From: Sphingomonas quercus
Lineage (GTDB): Bacteria > Pseudomonadota > Alphaproteobacteria > Sphingomonadales > Sphingomonadaceae
NCBI RefSeq assembly: GCF_018863195.1
Contig: NZ_JAHKRT010000008.1
Span: forward strand, 124,001-188,000
Reading direction: 5' to 3'
Length of the DNA: 64,000 nucleotides
Shown piece after piece: positions 8,921-17,087 of this stretch. The notes beneath the pieces were generated by a model. That model was not told the DNA's origin. It made no database searches and saw only the letters and a program-made list of their open reading frames with translations. Numbering within the stretch: the first letter of the stretch is position 1; each line of letters begins with the position of its first letter. The translations under genes and the position numbers were made by a program.

Positions 8921-10651
8921 TCAGTAGCCGATCGCCACGCCGTCCTTCCTGTGATCGCTGCCGCCACGCAGCAGCCCCGTCTCCGGGTCGATCATGATCG
9001 CCTGATATCCACCCATGCGCACGCCGTTGCCGGGCGCGACATCATGGCCCATCGCCTTCAGCTTTTCGCCGATCGCGGCGTAGAGTTGTGATTCCAGCAC
9101 CAGCTTGTTGGTACGCTGGGCATGGGAGAAGCGTGCTGCGTCGCTCGCCGCCTGGGGGTTTGCGCCGAACAACAGCATGTTGGCGAGTACTTGCGCCTGG
9201 CCCTGCGCCTGCTGGTCGCCGCTCATCACGCCGAAGCTGAGGAGGGGCTTGCCGTCCTTCATCACGAAACCCGGGATCAGCGTGTAGAAGGGCCGCTTGC
9301 GCGGGGCGACGACGTTCGGACTATTCGGGTCGAGCACGAAGTTCGCGGCGCGATTATTGAGGATGAAGCCGTAGCCCGGGATCGTCACCCCGGAGCCGAA
9401 CTCGCCATAGACGCTGTAGATGAACGAGACGACGTTGCCGAACCGGTCGGCGACGCTGATATAGACCGTGCCGCCGATCGGATCGCTCGCCGGCTTGAGT
9501 GCGCTGGCGTGGTTCGGATCGATCCTGGCGCAAAGCTCGGCGGCATAGGCCTTGGAGACCAGCCGGTCGGTGGGCACCTTCGAGAAATCCGGGTCGCCGT
9601 CCCACCGCTCGAGATCGGCATAAGCGAGCTTCTTCGCCTCGACCATCAAGTGCCAATAGGCCGCCGACTTCGGGTCCGGCGCGATGCCGAGCTTCGGCGC
9701 ACACACGTCCAGCACGTTCATCATCTCCAGCACCGCGAAGCCCTGGGTGCTGGGCGGCATCTGGTAGAGATCATAGCCGTGGAACTTGGTGGTGATCGGG
9801 GTCACCCACCGCGCCCTGATGCCGGCGAGATCGTCCATGGTGATGGCGCCGCCGGTCGCCTGCGACTTGGCGACGATCGCGCGCGCGATCTCGCCCTTGT
9901 AGAACACATCGCGGCCGCCAGCCTCGAGCAGGCGCAGCGCCCGGGCGAGATCGGGGTTGCGGAAGATCTGGTACATGGCCGGCGCCTTGCCGCCGGGCAG
10001 GTAGGTGCGCACCGAATCCGGATCGGCCGAGAGCAGCTTCTGCGCGCCCGCCCACTCATGCTGGATACGCTCGGTGACCCCATAGCCTTCCTCAGCGATG
10101 CGCGCCGCAGGCTCGAGCACCTGCTTGAAGCCCATCGTGCCATAGCGCTTGAGCAGCACGTCCCACCCATCCACCGCGCCGGGCACGACCGCGGAATCGA
10201 TGCCGGCATTCGGCATGCGGGTCAGGCCCTTGCCGCGGAAGCGATCGGGGGTGAAGCCCGCGGGCGCGCGGCCGGCGCCGTCCAGCGCGACGAGCTTCCT
10301 GTCCTTGGCGGACCAGGCGATGACAAACATGTCGGCGCCGAGCCCGGCCGAATTGGGTTCGACGACGTTGAGCACCGCCGCGGTGGCGACGGCGGCGTCG
10401 AAGGCGTTGCCGCCGGCCTTGAGGATGTCGAGGCCGGCATCGGCGGCGAGCGGCTGGCTGGTGGCGACGATGCCGTGGCGAGCGAGCATCTCGGATCGGG
10501 TCTGTCCGGCCCAGCCATAGCCGCGATCACCGCGAAAAGCGTCGAACCCGGCCGGCCCGGGCTGCGGTTGAGCCGTGGACGGCACGGCCAGGACGGCCGC
10601 CATCACCGTGACGGCCGCCAGCCCGGCGGCCGCCATGCGCACCTTCGTCAT
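8921..10651 (-). CDS. ggt: Gamma-glutamyltransferase family protein, exported
   Basis: 576 residues, made as a proenzyme that self-cleaves before a conserved threonine. The start at 10651 follows a strong GGGGAGAGG; a frame extension upstream is rejected. Residues 1-32 form a Sec signal peptide (AAAGLAAVTVMAAVLAV). Family motifs include the N-terminal GLDILKAGGNAFDAAVA, PNSAGLGADMF, MPPSTQGFAVLEMMN and, at the cleavage site, GGTVYISVADRFGN, with Thr395 as likely nucleophile. The residues after Thr are VY rather than the TH of classical glutathione-cleaving GGTs, as in YwrD-like and cephalosporin-acylase-like members. It acts in the periplasm on gamma-glutamyl or related amides. A tiny Cys-repeat peptide gene lies 59 bases upstream in the same direction. 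Confidence 0.9.
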   Translation of the reverse strand: MTKVRMAAAGLAAVTVMAAVLAVPSTAQPQPGPAGFDAFRGDRGYGWAGQTRSEMLARHGIVATSQPLAADAGLDILKAGGNAFDAAVATAAVLNVVEPNSAGLGADMFVIAWSAKDRKLVALDGAGRAPAGFTPDRFRGKGLTRMPNAGIDSAVVPGAVDGWDVLLKRYGTMGFKQVLEPAARIAEEGYGVTERIQHEWAGAQKLLSADPDSVRTYLPGGKAPAMYQIFRNPDLARALRLLEAGGRDVFYKGEIARAIVAKSQATGGAITMDDLAGIRARWVTPITTKFHGYDLYQMPPSTQGFAVLEMMNVLDVCAPKLGIAPDPKSAAYWHLMVEAKKLAYADLERWDGDPDFSKVPTDRLVSKAYAAELCARIDPNHASALKPASDPIGGTVYISVADRFGNVVSFIYSVYGEFGSGVTIPGYGFILNNRAANFVLDPNSPNVVAPRKRPFYTLIPGFVMKDGKPLLSFGVMSGDQQAQGQAQVLANMLLFGANPQAASDAARFSHAQRTNKLVLESQLYAAIGEKLKAMGHDVAPGNGVRMGGYQAIMIDPETGLLRGGSDHRKDGVAIGY

Positions 10652-10710
10652 TGATCCTCTCCCCCTCTCGTCCCGGAGCCCTTGCCCTCGGGTTGATCTG
10701 TTCTTGCCGG

Positions 10711-10905
10711 TCAGACGGGCTTGGCGCCCGGAGTGCCGCATTTGGCAAACTTGCCCTTAGCGTCCTTGCAGCGCGTCGTCGCCGGCTTCTTGTCCGGGCA
10801 TTTGGTGAACCGCCCCTTGGCGTCCTTGCAGGGCGCGGCAGCGGTGGCGGGGACGGAGAGGCCGGCAACAGCCAGCATGAGCGGCAGAGCGATCAGGCGA
10901 CGCAT
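10711..10905 (-). CDS. Small secreted peptide with cysteines every ten residues
   Basis: 64 residues; function not recognised. Residues 1-24 are a clear Sec signal peptide ending TAAA. The mature part of about 40 residues holds two copies of CKDAKGxFxKC, so Cys falls at 26, 36, 46 and 56, an exact ten-residue period. It is rich in Lys and Gly and has no aromatic residues other than the Phe in each repeat. I chose the ATG at 10905, which is followed directly by RRLIALPL; an ATG at 10941 would add 12 residues before the signal. It precedes the gamma-glutamyltransferase gene by 59 bases on the same strand and may share its transcript. Two disulfides or a metal site are both possible in the periplasm. 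Confidence 0.72.
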   Translation of the reverse strand: MRRLIALPLMLAVAGLSVPATAAAPCKDAKGRFTKCPDKKPATTRCKDAKGKFAKCGTPGAKPV

Positions 10906-11000
10906 CGGATCAATCCTCCTGGCAAGGATGGACGCGCACAATGCGTTAGACCGGGGTTAAGCTCAAGCGCGTCAAGCGGGGGCCGTGGCCGGAGATTATC

Positions 11001-11297
11001 GTGGAAAAGACACCGCACATCCTCAATGCCGCGTCGAACCTGCTCGGCATCAGCTTCGTGATCATCACCGGCCTCAACCTGACCGGCCGCAGCCGGGTGA
11101 GCTATGCCGATGAAATCGCCTGGGTGGCGACGATGTGCCTGACGGCGAGCTGCCTGCTGTCCTATCTGGCGCTACGCCGGGGCCGCGCGCAGGCGGCGCG
11201 GCTGGAGCGGCTGGCGGACTATGCGTTCCTGCTCGGCCTGTTCTCGCTGGCGGGATCTGTGCTGTGGATCGCGCTCGGCGGGGTGGCGATCGGGTAG
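11001..11297 (+). CDS. Small integral membrane protein, unknown function
   Basis: 98 residues; not recognised. GTG start at 11001 with GGAG seven to ten bases upstream. Three hydrophobic helices are visible: about 12-28 (LGISFVIITGLNL), 40-58 (IAWVATMCLTASCLLSYLA) and 73-95 (FLLGLFSLAGSVLWIALGGVAI), with a basic loop RRGRAQAARLERL between the second and third. The arrangement resembles small uncharacterised alphaproteobacterial membrane proteins. It stands alone between the Cys-repeat peptide gene, which points away, and the convergent acylphosphatase gene, so the context gives no role. Coding use looks like the neighbours. Confidence 0.7.
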   Translation: MEKTPHILNAASNLLGISFVIITGLNLTGRSRVSYADEIAWVATMCLTASCLLSYLALRRGRAQAARLERLADYAFLLGLFSLAGSVLWIALGGVAIG

Positions 11298-11362
11298 GGC
11301 GCTGGCTGCCCATTCACCCTTCACGGGCTTCGGGATCCGGGCGAGGTTGCGAAACAAGCCTG

Positions 11363-11400
11363 CCGGGCCCTGGCAAAGCATCCAGGGCGACGACGCCCGG
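11363..11400. repeat. Dispersed hairpin repeat, CAGGGCGACGACG type
   Basis: Inner stem CCCTGG (11368-11373) pairs with CCAGGG (11382-11387). An outer pair CCGGGC (11363-11368) and GCCCGG (11395-11400) brackets it, sharing one base with the inner stem. The segment CCAGGGCGACGACG recurs nearly unchanged at 29697-29710. It sits between the convergent small membrane protein and acylphosphatase genes, a typical site for repeated palindromes, and could end transcription from both sides. Confidence 0.5.
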
Positions 11401-11402
11401 AA

Positions 11403-11672
11403 TTATGATCGCCGCTCGAATGGCCGTGGCAGGCCGGCGCCATCCGCCTCGCTCCGGTGGATGTGATCGACGCGGGCTCGTTCAGGCCCTTCGTGGCAGC
11501 GGCGGATGAACTGCTCGACGTCCGCGCCGTCGCCCTCGACCATCGCTTCGACCGTACCGTCGGGCAGGTTGCGGACCCAGCCGGCGAGACCGAGCGCATG
11601 CGCGGTCTCCACCGTCCAGTCGCGATAGAAGACGCCCTGGACGCGGCCGTGGATCACGAGCCGCGTCACCAT
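11403..11672 (-). CDS. Acylphosphatase
   Basis: 89 residues, the classic size of the family, which hydrolyses acyl phosphates such as acetyl or carbamoyl phosphate in the cytoplasm. The active-site loop GRVQGVFYRDW holds the phosphate-binding arginine, and the GWVRNLPDGTVEAMVEG strand holds the catalytic asparagine. The start overlaps regulation of the gene before it: metK ends TGA and its stop forms part of a GAGG Shine-Dalgarno element five bases before this ATG, so translation is probably coupled. In many relatives trmB, not acylphosphatase, follows metK. The family call is secure; the physiological substrate is unknown. Confidence 0.93.
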   Translation of the reverse strand: MVTRLVIHGRVQGVFYRDWTVETAHALGLAGWVRNLPDGTVEAMVEGDGADVEQFIRRCHEGPERARVDHIHRSEADGAGLPRPFERRS

Positions 11673-11676
11673 GGCC

Positions 11677-12873
11677 TCAGATCGCCGCCTTCAGCGCGTC
11701 GACGAGGTCGGTGCGCTCCCAGGTGAAGTGATCGCCATCGGGCTGGCGGCCGAAATGGCCGTAGGAGGCGGACTTCTGATAGATCGGCTTGTTGAGCTTG
11801 AGATGCTCGCGAATGCCCTTCGGCGTCAGCCGGACGAGCTTCGGCAGCACTGCCTCCAGCTTCGCCTCGTCGACCGTGCCGGTACCATGGGTGTCGACAT
11901 AGACCGACAGCGGCTCGGCGATGCCGATCGCGTAGGACAGCTGGATCGTGCAGCGCTTGGCGAGGCCGGCGGCAACGACATTCTTGGCGAGATAGCGCGC
12001 GACATAGGCGGCCGAGCGATCGACCTTGGTCGGATCCTTGCCGCTGAACGCGCCGCCGCCATGCGGGGCTGCGCCGCCATAGGTGTCGACGATGATCTTG
12101 CGGCCGGTGAGGCCGGCATCGCCGTCCGGGCCGCCGATTTCGAACAGGCCGGTGGGGTTCACATAGATCTTGTCGTCGCCGGGCAGCCAGCCTTCCGGCA
12201 GGATTTCCGAAAACACGCCCTTCACATAGTCGCGCAAGCGCGCCTGGCCGGCCTCGTTGGAGAGATCGGCGGAATGCTGGGTGGAGACGACGAGCGCAGT
12301 CGCACGCACCGGCACGCCATTCTCATATTGCAGCGTCACCTGGCTCTTGGCGTCCGGCTCCAGGAACGGGGCGGCGCCGGAATGGCGATCGTCGGCCATC
12401 CGCTCGAGGATCTTGTGGCTGTAATAGAGCGTGGCGGGCATCAGGCCGGGCGTCTCGTCGGTGGCATAGCCGAACATGATGCCCTGGTCGCCGGCGCCTT
12501 CATCCTTGTTGCCGCTTTCGTCCACGCCCATCGCGATATGGGCGGACTGGCCGTGGAGGTTGTTCGAGAAATTGAACGTCTGCCAGTGGAAGCCGGACTG
12601 CTCATAACCGATCCGCTTCACCGTATCGCGCACCGCCTGCTCGATTTCGTCCAGAGCGCCCGGGGCCCACTGATCATTCTCGTAGACGCCCTTGCAGCGG
12701 ATTTCGCCGGCCAGCACCACCATGTTGGTGGTGGTCAGCGTCTCGCACGCCACGCGCGCCTCGGGGTCCTTGGACAGGAACAGATCGACCACCGCATCGG
12801 AGATCTGGTCGGCCACCTTGTCGGGATGCCCCTCCGAAACGCTTTCGGACGTGAAGATATAGTCGCTGCGCAT
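11677..12873 (-). CDS. metK: S-adenosylmethionine synthetase
   Basis: 398 residues. MetK makes S-adenosylmethionine from ATP and methionine in the cytoplasm. The start at 12873 gives the canonical N-terminus [14 protein letters not shown], with the ATP/methionine-binding histidine. Later motifs are [33 protein letters not shown] and the P-loop-like [19 protein letters not shown]. An open frame continues upstream into lnt but is not coding. A 47-base leader between lnt and metK folds into two small hairpins, one with the Shine-Dalgarno bases in its loop. lnt lies upstream and acylphosphatase downstream on the same strand, so they may be one operon. Confidence 0.97.
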   Translation of the reverse strand: MRSDYIFTSESVSEGHPDKVADQISDAVVDLFLSKDPEARVACETLTTTNMVVLAGEIRCKGVYENDQWAPGALDEIEQAVRDTVKRIGYEQSGFHWQTFNFSNNLHGQSAHIAMGVDESGNKDEGAGDQGIMFGYATDETPGLMPATLYYSHKILERMADDRHSGAAPFLEPDAKSQVTLQYENGVPVRATALVVSTQHSADLSNEAGQARLRDYVKGVFSEILPEGWLPGDDKIYVNPTGLFEIGGPDGDAGLTGRKIIVDTYGGAAPHGGGAFSGKDPTKVDRSAAYVARYLAKNVVAAGLAKRCTIQLSYAIGIAEPLSVYVDTHGTGTVDEAKLEAVLPKLVRLTPKGIREHLKLNKPIYQKSASYGHFGRQPDGDHFTWERTDLVDALKAAI

Positions 12874-12920
12874 GAAGCACTCTTCCTCGTGGGAGTGATA
12901 TAAAGAAATCCTTATGTGCC
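12874..12920 (-). promoter_or_regulatory. Two-hairpin leader between lnt and metK
   Basis: Read along the minus strand, the 47 bases hold AUAAGG-AUUU-CUUUAU (12915-12900, six pairs with one G-U) and then CACUC-CCACGAGGAA-GAGUG (12897-12878, five perfect pairs). The second loop contains GAGGA, the likely ribosome-binding sequence, followed by CUUC and the metK ATG. A switch that hides or shows this site would control MetK. I do not recognise it as a known SAM riboswitch class; it may be an accidental fold. Confidence 0.35.
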
Positions 12921-14408
12921 TTAGCGCGCCCGGCGCCCGGCCGCAATCGCCGTCAACGCCAGCAGGACGGCGAACAGCAGCGACAAAAAATTTGCCGCAT
13001 GGGAGAAAAATGTCGGGCCGGCGGCGCGGGGCAGGCGGATGTCGATGGCGCCGGCCGCGTGGCGGGGGACAACCCGCACCAGCCGCCCGTGGGGATCGAT
13101 GACGGCGCTGATCCCGTTCGGCGTGGAGCGCACGATCGTCATCCCCTCCTCGATGGCGCGCAGGCGCGCCTGGACGAGATGCTGCGGCGGCCCCCAGGCG
13201 CCGAACCACGCATCATTGGAGGGGTTGAACAGGAAATCCGGGCGGTGGCGCTGGTCGATCACCGCGCCGGGGAAGATGATCTCATAGCAAATCTGCACGC
13301 CGACATCGCCAAAGCCGGGCAGCGCGTAGGAGAGCGGGCCGGGGCCGGGGAGGAAATCGAGATCGCCGGGCACCAGCCGCGACAGGCCGATCGCCGAGAG
13401 CAGCGGGCGCATCGGCAGATATTCGCCGTAAGGGACGAGATGCGCCTTGTCGTAACGGGCGGCGATGCGACCGGCGGCGTCCATCGCGAACAGACTGTTG
13501 CGCGCGGCGGTGACGTGACCGGCGTCATCGCGGATCAGCGCGGTGCCCCCGGTGAGCAGCAGGTCGCCGGGGCGCAGCAGGCTGGCCAGCGCGTGGCGCG
13601 CGGCGGGATCTTCCTCGAGATAGTAATCGACCGCCGCCTCTGGCCACAGCAGCAGGCGGGGCGGCGCCCCGGGCAGCGGGCGTGGCGACAGCTGCGCGAG
13701 CACGACAATGCCCTCATAGGCATAGCTGGGCAGGTTGCGCCGGTCCTGGTCGATATTGGGCTGGACGACGTGGACCTGGTCGCCGCCGGCGTCGATCGCC
13801 GCCGGGACATTCAGCCCTCCCAGCATTGCCAGCAGCGGTGCGGCGGCGGCGAGCGCCGCATTGCGCCAGTCGCGGCGGAACGCGGCATGGAGCGCGCCGC
13901 CGGCCAGCACCGTCAGCGCGGACAGGCCGAAGGTGCCGATCCACGGGGCAGCCTGCGCCACCCAGCTGTCGATCCACACCACGCCGACCGGGTTCCACGC
14001 GAAGCCGGTGAACATCGTGCCGCGCAGCCATTCGGTCACCGTCCACGCTGCGGCCAGCAGGAGCGGCACCGGACCATGGCGCCGCCAGCGCCACGCGAGC
14101 CCCGCCGCCAGCGCCGGATAGACGGCGAGGTAGAGCGACAGCAGCACCACCGCGATCCAGCCGAGCCATGCCGGCATCGCCGCCTGATAGGTGAATGCAG
14201 TGGCGATCCAGTTCAGGCCGAGCACAAACTGGCCGAGCCCGAACCACCAGCCGAGCGCCAGCGCGCGACGCAGCGTCGGCGCCGCCGCGACCAGCCCGAC
14301 GAGCAGCGCGAAGGCGAGCAGGGTCACCGGCAGCCAGCCGAGCGGCGCGAAGCCCGTCGCCGAGGCGAGCCCGGCGAGGAGGGCGAGGAGGCAGGGGAAG
14401 CGGCGCAT
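12921..14408 (-). CDS. lnt: Apolipoprotein N-acyltransferase
   Basis: 495 residues. Lnt adds the third acyl chain to outer-membrane lipoproteins at the inner membrane. Several hydrophobic segments fill residues 5-180, followed by a periplasmic nitrilase-like domain with the full catalytic triad: Glu257 in [10 protein letters not shown], Lys321 in [14 protein letters not shown] and Cys374 in [12 protein letters not shown] last membrane segment lies at the C-terminus. The ATG at 14408 is chosen because GAGGA lies eight bases before it; ATGs at 14423 and 14453 have no such site. metK follows after 47 bases. In related genomes corC normally precedes lnt; here about 4.6 kb of other genes separates them. 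Confidence 0.95.
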   Translation of the reverse strand: MRRFPCLLALLAGLASATGFAPLGWLPVTLLAFALLVGLVAAAPTLRRALALGWWFGLGQFVLGLNWIATAFTYQAAMPAWLGWIAVVLLSLYLAVYPALAAGLAWRWRRHGPVPLLLAAAWTVTEWLRGTMFTGFAWNPVGVVWIDSWVAQAAPWIGTFGLSALTVLAGGALHAAFRRDWRNAALAAAAPLLAMLGGLNVPAAIDAGGDQVHVVQPNIDQDRRNLPSYAYEGIVVLAQLSPRPLPGAPPRLLLWPEAAVDYYLEEDPAARHALASLLRPGDLLLTGGTALIRDDAGHVTAARNSLFAMDAAGRIAARYDKAHLVPYGEYLPMRPLLSAIGLSRLVPGDLDFLPGPGPLSYALPGFGDVGVQICYEIIFPGAVIDQRHRPDFLFNPSNDAWFGAWGPPQHLVQARLRAIEEGMTIVRSTPNGISAVIDPHGRLVRVVPRHAAGAIDIRLPRAAGPTFFSHAANFLSLLFAVLLALTAIAAGRRAR

Positions 14409-14683
14409 CGGTGTCGTCCTCATATAGAGGTGGCAGGGCTGTTGCACACTCACATCCGTCGGGCGGGCGAGCGGGCGGAGCTACCGGCGCGGCGCCCGCT
14501 GGGAGATGGATCCCGGATCAGGTCCGGAGGTAACGGGGGCGCGGCTTTGCTGACGGGCTGAACCCCATTCACCATCCATGCCGTGATCGGCGCCGCTTCC
14601 GGCTGCCAGCCGCCGGTTACGGCGCTGTTGCGGTCTGCCCGAAAACAGGTTGGGCAATCATCGGCGGCGGATTAGACTGCGGC
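14409..14683. other. 275-base intergenic region between divergent lnt and VOC genes
   Basis: No coding frame with sense was seen. It should carry the promoters of lnt (leftward) and of the VOC gene (rightward), but I see no clear -35/-10 pair. It contains one member of the GCCGGATCAAGTCCGGC-type dispersed hairpins, degenerate here, at 14505-14533. Confidence 0.5.
14505..14533. repeat. Dispersed hairpin repeat, degenerate copy
   Basis: ATGGATCCCGGATCAGGTCC and following bases form CCGGA (14513-14517), loop TCAGG, TCCGG (14523-14527). The sequence matches the better copy at 21755-21782 (ATGGATGCCGGATCAAGTCC) at most positions, which shows they belong to one family. Confidence 0.55.
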
Positions 14684-15097
14684 ATGCTCACCCCCTTCCA
14701 CATCGCCTTCCCGGTGGACGATCTCGATGCAGCGCGCGCCTTTTACGGCGGCGTGCTCGGTTGTCCGGAGGGGCGGAGCGCCGCGACATGGATCGATTTC
14801 GACCTGTACGGCCATCAGATCGTCGCCCATCTCGGGCCGCGCCGGGCCGACGCCGCCGCCAATGACGTCGACGGCCATGACGTGCCGGTGCCGCACTTCG
14901 GCGTGGTGCTCGAATGGGATGCCTGGCACGAGCTTGCCGCGCGGATCGAGGCGGCGGGCGTGACGTTCGGCATCGCGCCGCATATCCGCTTTTCCGGCCA
15001 GCCGGGCGAGCAGGCGACGATGTTCTTCCGCGATCCGGCCGGCAACGCGCTGGAATTCAAAAGCTTCCGCGACATGGGACGGCTGTTCGCCACCTGA
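14684..15097 (+). CDS. VOC family protein (glyoxalase/dioxygenase-like)
   Basis: 137 residues with the paired beta-alpha-beta-beta-beta units of the vicinal oxygen chelate superfamily. The first unit starts [20 protein letters not shown], giving a likely metal-binding His near residue 6. The second has [13 protein letters not shown], with another His, and the end [15 protein letters not shown] provides the conserved Glu ligand. These positions suggest a working metal site. Members include glyoxalase I, ring-cleavage dioxygenases and resistance proteins; the window does not show which. It lies 38 bases before the HAD hydrolase gene on the same strand, so the two may be cotranscribed. Confidence 0.85.
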   Translation: MLTPFHIAFPVDDLDAARAFYGGVLGCPEGRSAATWIDFDLYGHQIVAHLGPRRADAAANDVDGHDVPVPHFGVVLEWDAWHELAARIEAAGVTFGIAPHIRFSGQPGEQATMFFRDPAGNALEFKSFRDMGRLFAT

Positions 15098-15135
15098 TCG
15101 CCGGCTCGCCTTCATCACCGTCTGACGGAAGCTCC

Positions 15136-15831
15136 ATGCCGATAGACCTGATCTGCCTCGATGCCGACGATACGCTCTGGCATAACGAGACCTTCTTCCG
15201 CCTCACCCAGGCGCGCTTCGCGGAACTGGTGGCGCCCTATGCCGACGAGGCGATCATTCCCGATCGGCTGGCCGCGGCCGAGCGGCGCAACCTCGCCATC
15301 TACGGCTATGGGGTGAAGGGCTTCACCCTGTCGATGCTGGAGACGGCGCTGGAACTGGCCGGGGACGACCTGCCGGCCGCGGTCACGGCCGAGATCCTGG
15401 CCGCCGGGCGCGAGATGATGCGCCATCCGGTCGAGCCGCTGGACGGCGTGCCGGAAGCGCTGGCGGCGCTCGCCGGGCGCGGCCGGCTGGTGCTCGTCAC
15501 CAAGGGCGACCTGTTCCACCAGGAGGCCAAGCTTGCCGCCTCCGGGCTTGGAGAGCATTTCTCCGGCGTCGAGATCGTCAGCGAAAAACATGCAGACCTC
15601 TATGCGCGCATCTTCGCCCGCCACGGCGTGCGCCCGGAGCGCGCGGTGATGGCCGGCAACTCCGTGAAGTCGGACGTGCTGCCGGCGCTGGAGGCCGGTG
15701 GCCACGCCGCGCTGGTGCCTTATCCGCTGGTCTGGGCGCACGAGGCGGCGGCGCCGCCGCATGCCCATCCGCGGTTCCGCGAGCTGCCCTCGTTGCGCGA
15801 CCTCGCCGGCTGGATCGACGAACTGGACTGA
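15136..15831 (+). CDS. HAD family hydrolase
   Basis: 231 residues. The start at 15136 places the HAD motif I, LICLDADDTLWHN, at the N-terminus, with Asp8 as likely nucleophile and Asp10 as acid/base. A helical C1 cap follows (about 20-85), then motif II in VLVTKGD, the motif III lysine in SEKHADLYARI and motif IV in VMAGNSVKSDVLPA. The order is complete, so a phosphatase or dehalogenase-like activity is expected, more likely phosphatase because motif I reads DADDT. An extended frame to 14914 overlaps the VOC gene and is rejected. The substrate is unknown. A 19-bp palindrome follows eight bases after the gene's stop. Confidence 0.88.
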   Translation: MPIDLICLDADDTLWHNETFFRLTQARFAELVAPYADEAIIPDRLAAAERRNLAIYGYGVKGFTLSMLETALELAGDDLPAAVTAEILAAGREMMRHPVEPLDGVPEALAALAGRGRLVLVTKGDLFHQEAKLAASGLGEHFSGVEIVSEKHADLYARIFARHGVRPERAVMAGNSVKSDVLPALEAGGHAALVPYPLVWAHEAAAPPHAHPRFRELPSLRDLAGWIDELD

Positions 15832-15838
15832 TCCTGCG

Positions 15839-15857
15839 CCTGTATACTCTATACAGG
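15839..15857. promoter_or_regulatory. Palindrome CCTGTATA-CTC-TATACAGG, candidate operator
   Basis: Eight-base arms match perfectly around a three-base centre. The AT-rich core TGTATA/TATACA is unusual in this GC-rich DNA. It lies 70 bases before the start of the Tat-exported TIM-barrel gene and just after the HAD gene. The form fits sites of dimeric repressors such as GntR-family regulators; it could instead be a weak hairpin after the HAD gene. No regulator gene is adjacent. Confidence 0.45.
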
Positions 15858-15927
15858 AGAGTGCCCCTGTCGTAACGTCCGCGTGACGAGGATAGGCCCC
15901 GATAACGGGGATTTTCAGGGGAGTGAT

Positions 15928-16995
15928 ATGTCTACAAGGCGCGAGTTCCTGGGCGGCGCGATCACCTTCGCCGCAATTGCCACCTCATATCAACGGGCTG
16001 TGGCGCAGGGCACGCTGCCGCCCAAATCTCCCTGCGGCATCGCCACCACCGCGATGGGCGCGCATCTGCGCGGGCTGGAAGGGGTGAAGGCGGGCCTGCG
16101 CGACAATCCCGTCGCCTATCTCGATTATTGCCGATCTCTGGGGGCGGGGGGCGTGCAGCATGCGGTGAGCACGATGCTGCCCGAATTCCGCAAGCGGCTC
16201 GACGAGCTGGAAATGTATTATGAGGGCGAGGCCCGCCCGCCGGCCACGCTCGACGGGGATTTCGCGGAGTTCGAGGCGCAGATCAAGATCGCCAAGGACC
16301 TTGGCGCCAGCGTGGTGCGCACCGTCAGCCGGCCGCTGCCCAACAGCTCCGGCCGCCGTTACGACAGCTTCACCTCGGTGCAGCAGTTCGACGAATGGCT
16401 GGAACGGTCCAACGCGATCATCATGAAGTGCCTGCCGATCGCCGAGAAGTACAAGATCGCCATCGCGCTGGAGAACCACAAGGATCGCAAGGTCGAGCAG
16501 CATGTCGCCTTTCTGAAGAAGGCGAGCAGCGAATATCTCGGCTCGCTGATAGATCCGGGCAACAACATGGCCTTCATGGAAGAGGCCGCCTACACGGTGG
16601 CGCAGCTCGCCCCCTATGTGAAGGCGACGTCGCTGAAGGATATGGGCGTGGCGCCCTATGAACAGGGCTTCCTGCTCGCCGAAGTGCCGTTCGGCACCGG
16701 CATCAACGACCAGGTCAAGCTGTTCCAGATGATGCGCAAGCATAATCCGAAGGTGAACCCGACCACCGAGCTGATCACCCGCGATCCGCTGAAGGTGGCA
16801 GTGCTCACCGACGATTATTACCGCTCATTTCCGGAGAAGAAGGCAGTGCGCGACAAGTGGATGGCGATGGTCCGCGCCAAGCAGACCAGGTTGCCAATCC
16901 TCAGCACCCAGTCGCGCGCGGCGCAATTCCAGGCGGAAGAGGACAATAATCGTCAGGTGTTCCAGTGGGGCGTGACACACCTGCGCAACGTCTAG
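15928..16995 (+). CDS. Tat-exported sugar phosphate isomerase/epimerase-like TIM-barrel protein
   Basis: 355 residues. The start at 15928 follows AGGGGAG; an upstream frame start at 15883 is less likely. The N-terminus STRREFLGGAITFAAIA is a twin-arginine export signal ending near VAQG. The rest resembles AP-endonuclease-2/xylose-isomerase-like TIM barrels: DLGASVVRTVSRP, AIALENHKD with the typical ENH metal-binding segment, GSLIDPGNN, VKATSLKDMG, and EVPFGTG. Such folded, metal-bearing enzymes are typical Tat cargo. Family members isomerise or epimerise sugars, but the substrate here is unknown. A 19-bp palindrome upstream may control it. Confidence 0.8.
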   Translation: MSTRREFLGGAITFAAIATSYQRAVAQGTLPPKSPCGIATTAMGAHLRGLEGVKAGLRDNPVAYLDYCRSLGAGGVQHAVSTMLPEFRKRLDELEMYYEGEARPPATLDGDFAEFEAQIKIAKDLGASVVRTVSRPLPNSSGRRYDSFTSVQQFDEWLERSNAIIMKCLPIAEKYKIAIALENHKDRKVEQHVAFLKKASSEYLGSLIDPGNNMAFMEEAAYTVAQLAPYVKATSLKDMGVAPYEQGFLLAEVPFGTGINDQVKLFQMMRKHNPKVNPTTELITRDPLKVAVLTDDYYRSFPEKKAVRDKWMAMVRAKQTRLPILSTQSRAAQFQAEEDNNRQVFQWGVTHLRNV

Positions 16996-17040
16996 CCATC
17001 AGCGCAATGTCGAGGTCTTGGTAAAATGGCGGGAGAGGAT

Positions 17041-17076
17041 GGAGGCGCCCGCCGCCAACCTCCCTCCGGCCTCCTT
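17041..17076. terminator. Possible two-way terminator between convergent genes
   Basis: GGAGGC (17041-17046) can pair with GCCTCC (17069-17074), followed by TTAT. The loop is long, so this is weak evidence, but the site lies exactly between the convergent TIM-barrel and glycine-zipper genes. Confidence 0.25.
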
Positions 17077-17087
17077 ATGAGCGGAGC

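Noticed and set aside
12874-13209. Upstream extension of metK into lnt
   Set aside because: The family N-terminus begins at 12873 with [14 protein letters not shown]; the extension overlaps the coding end of lnt in another frame.
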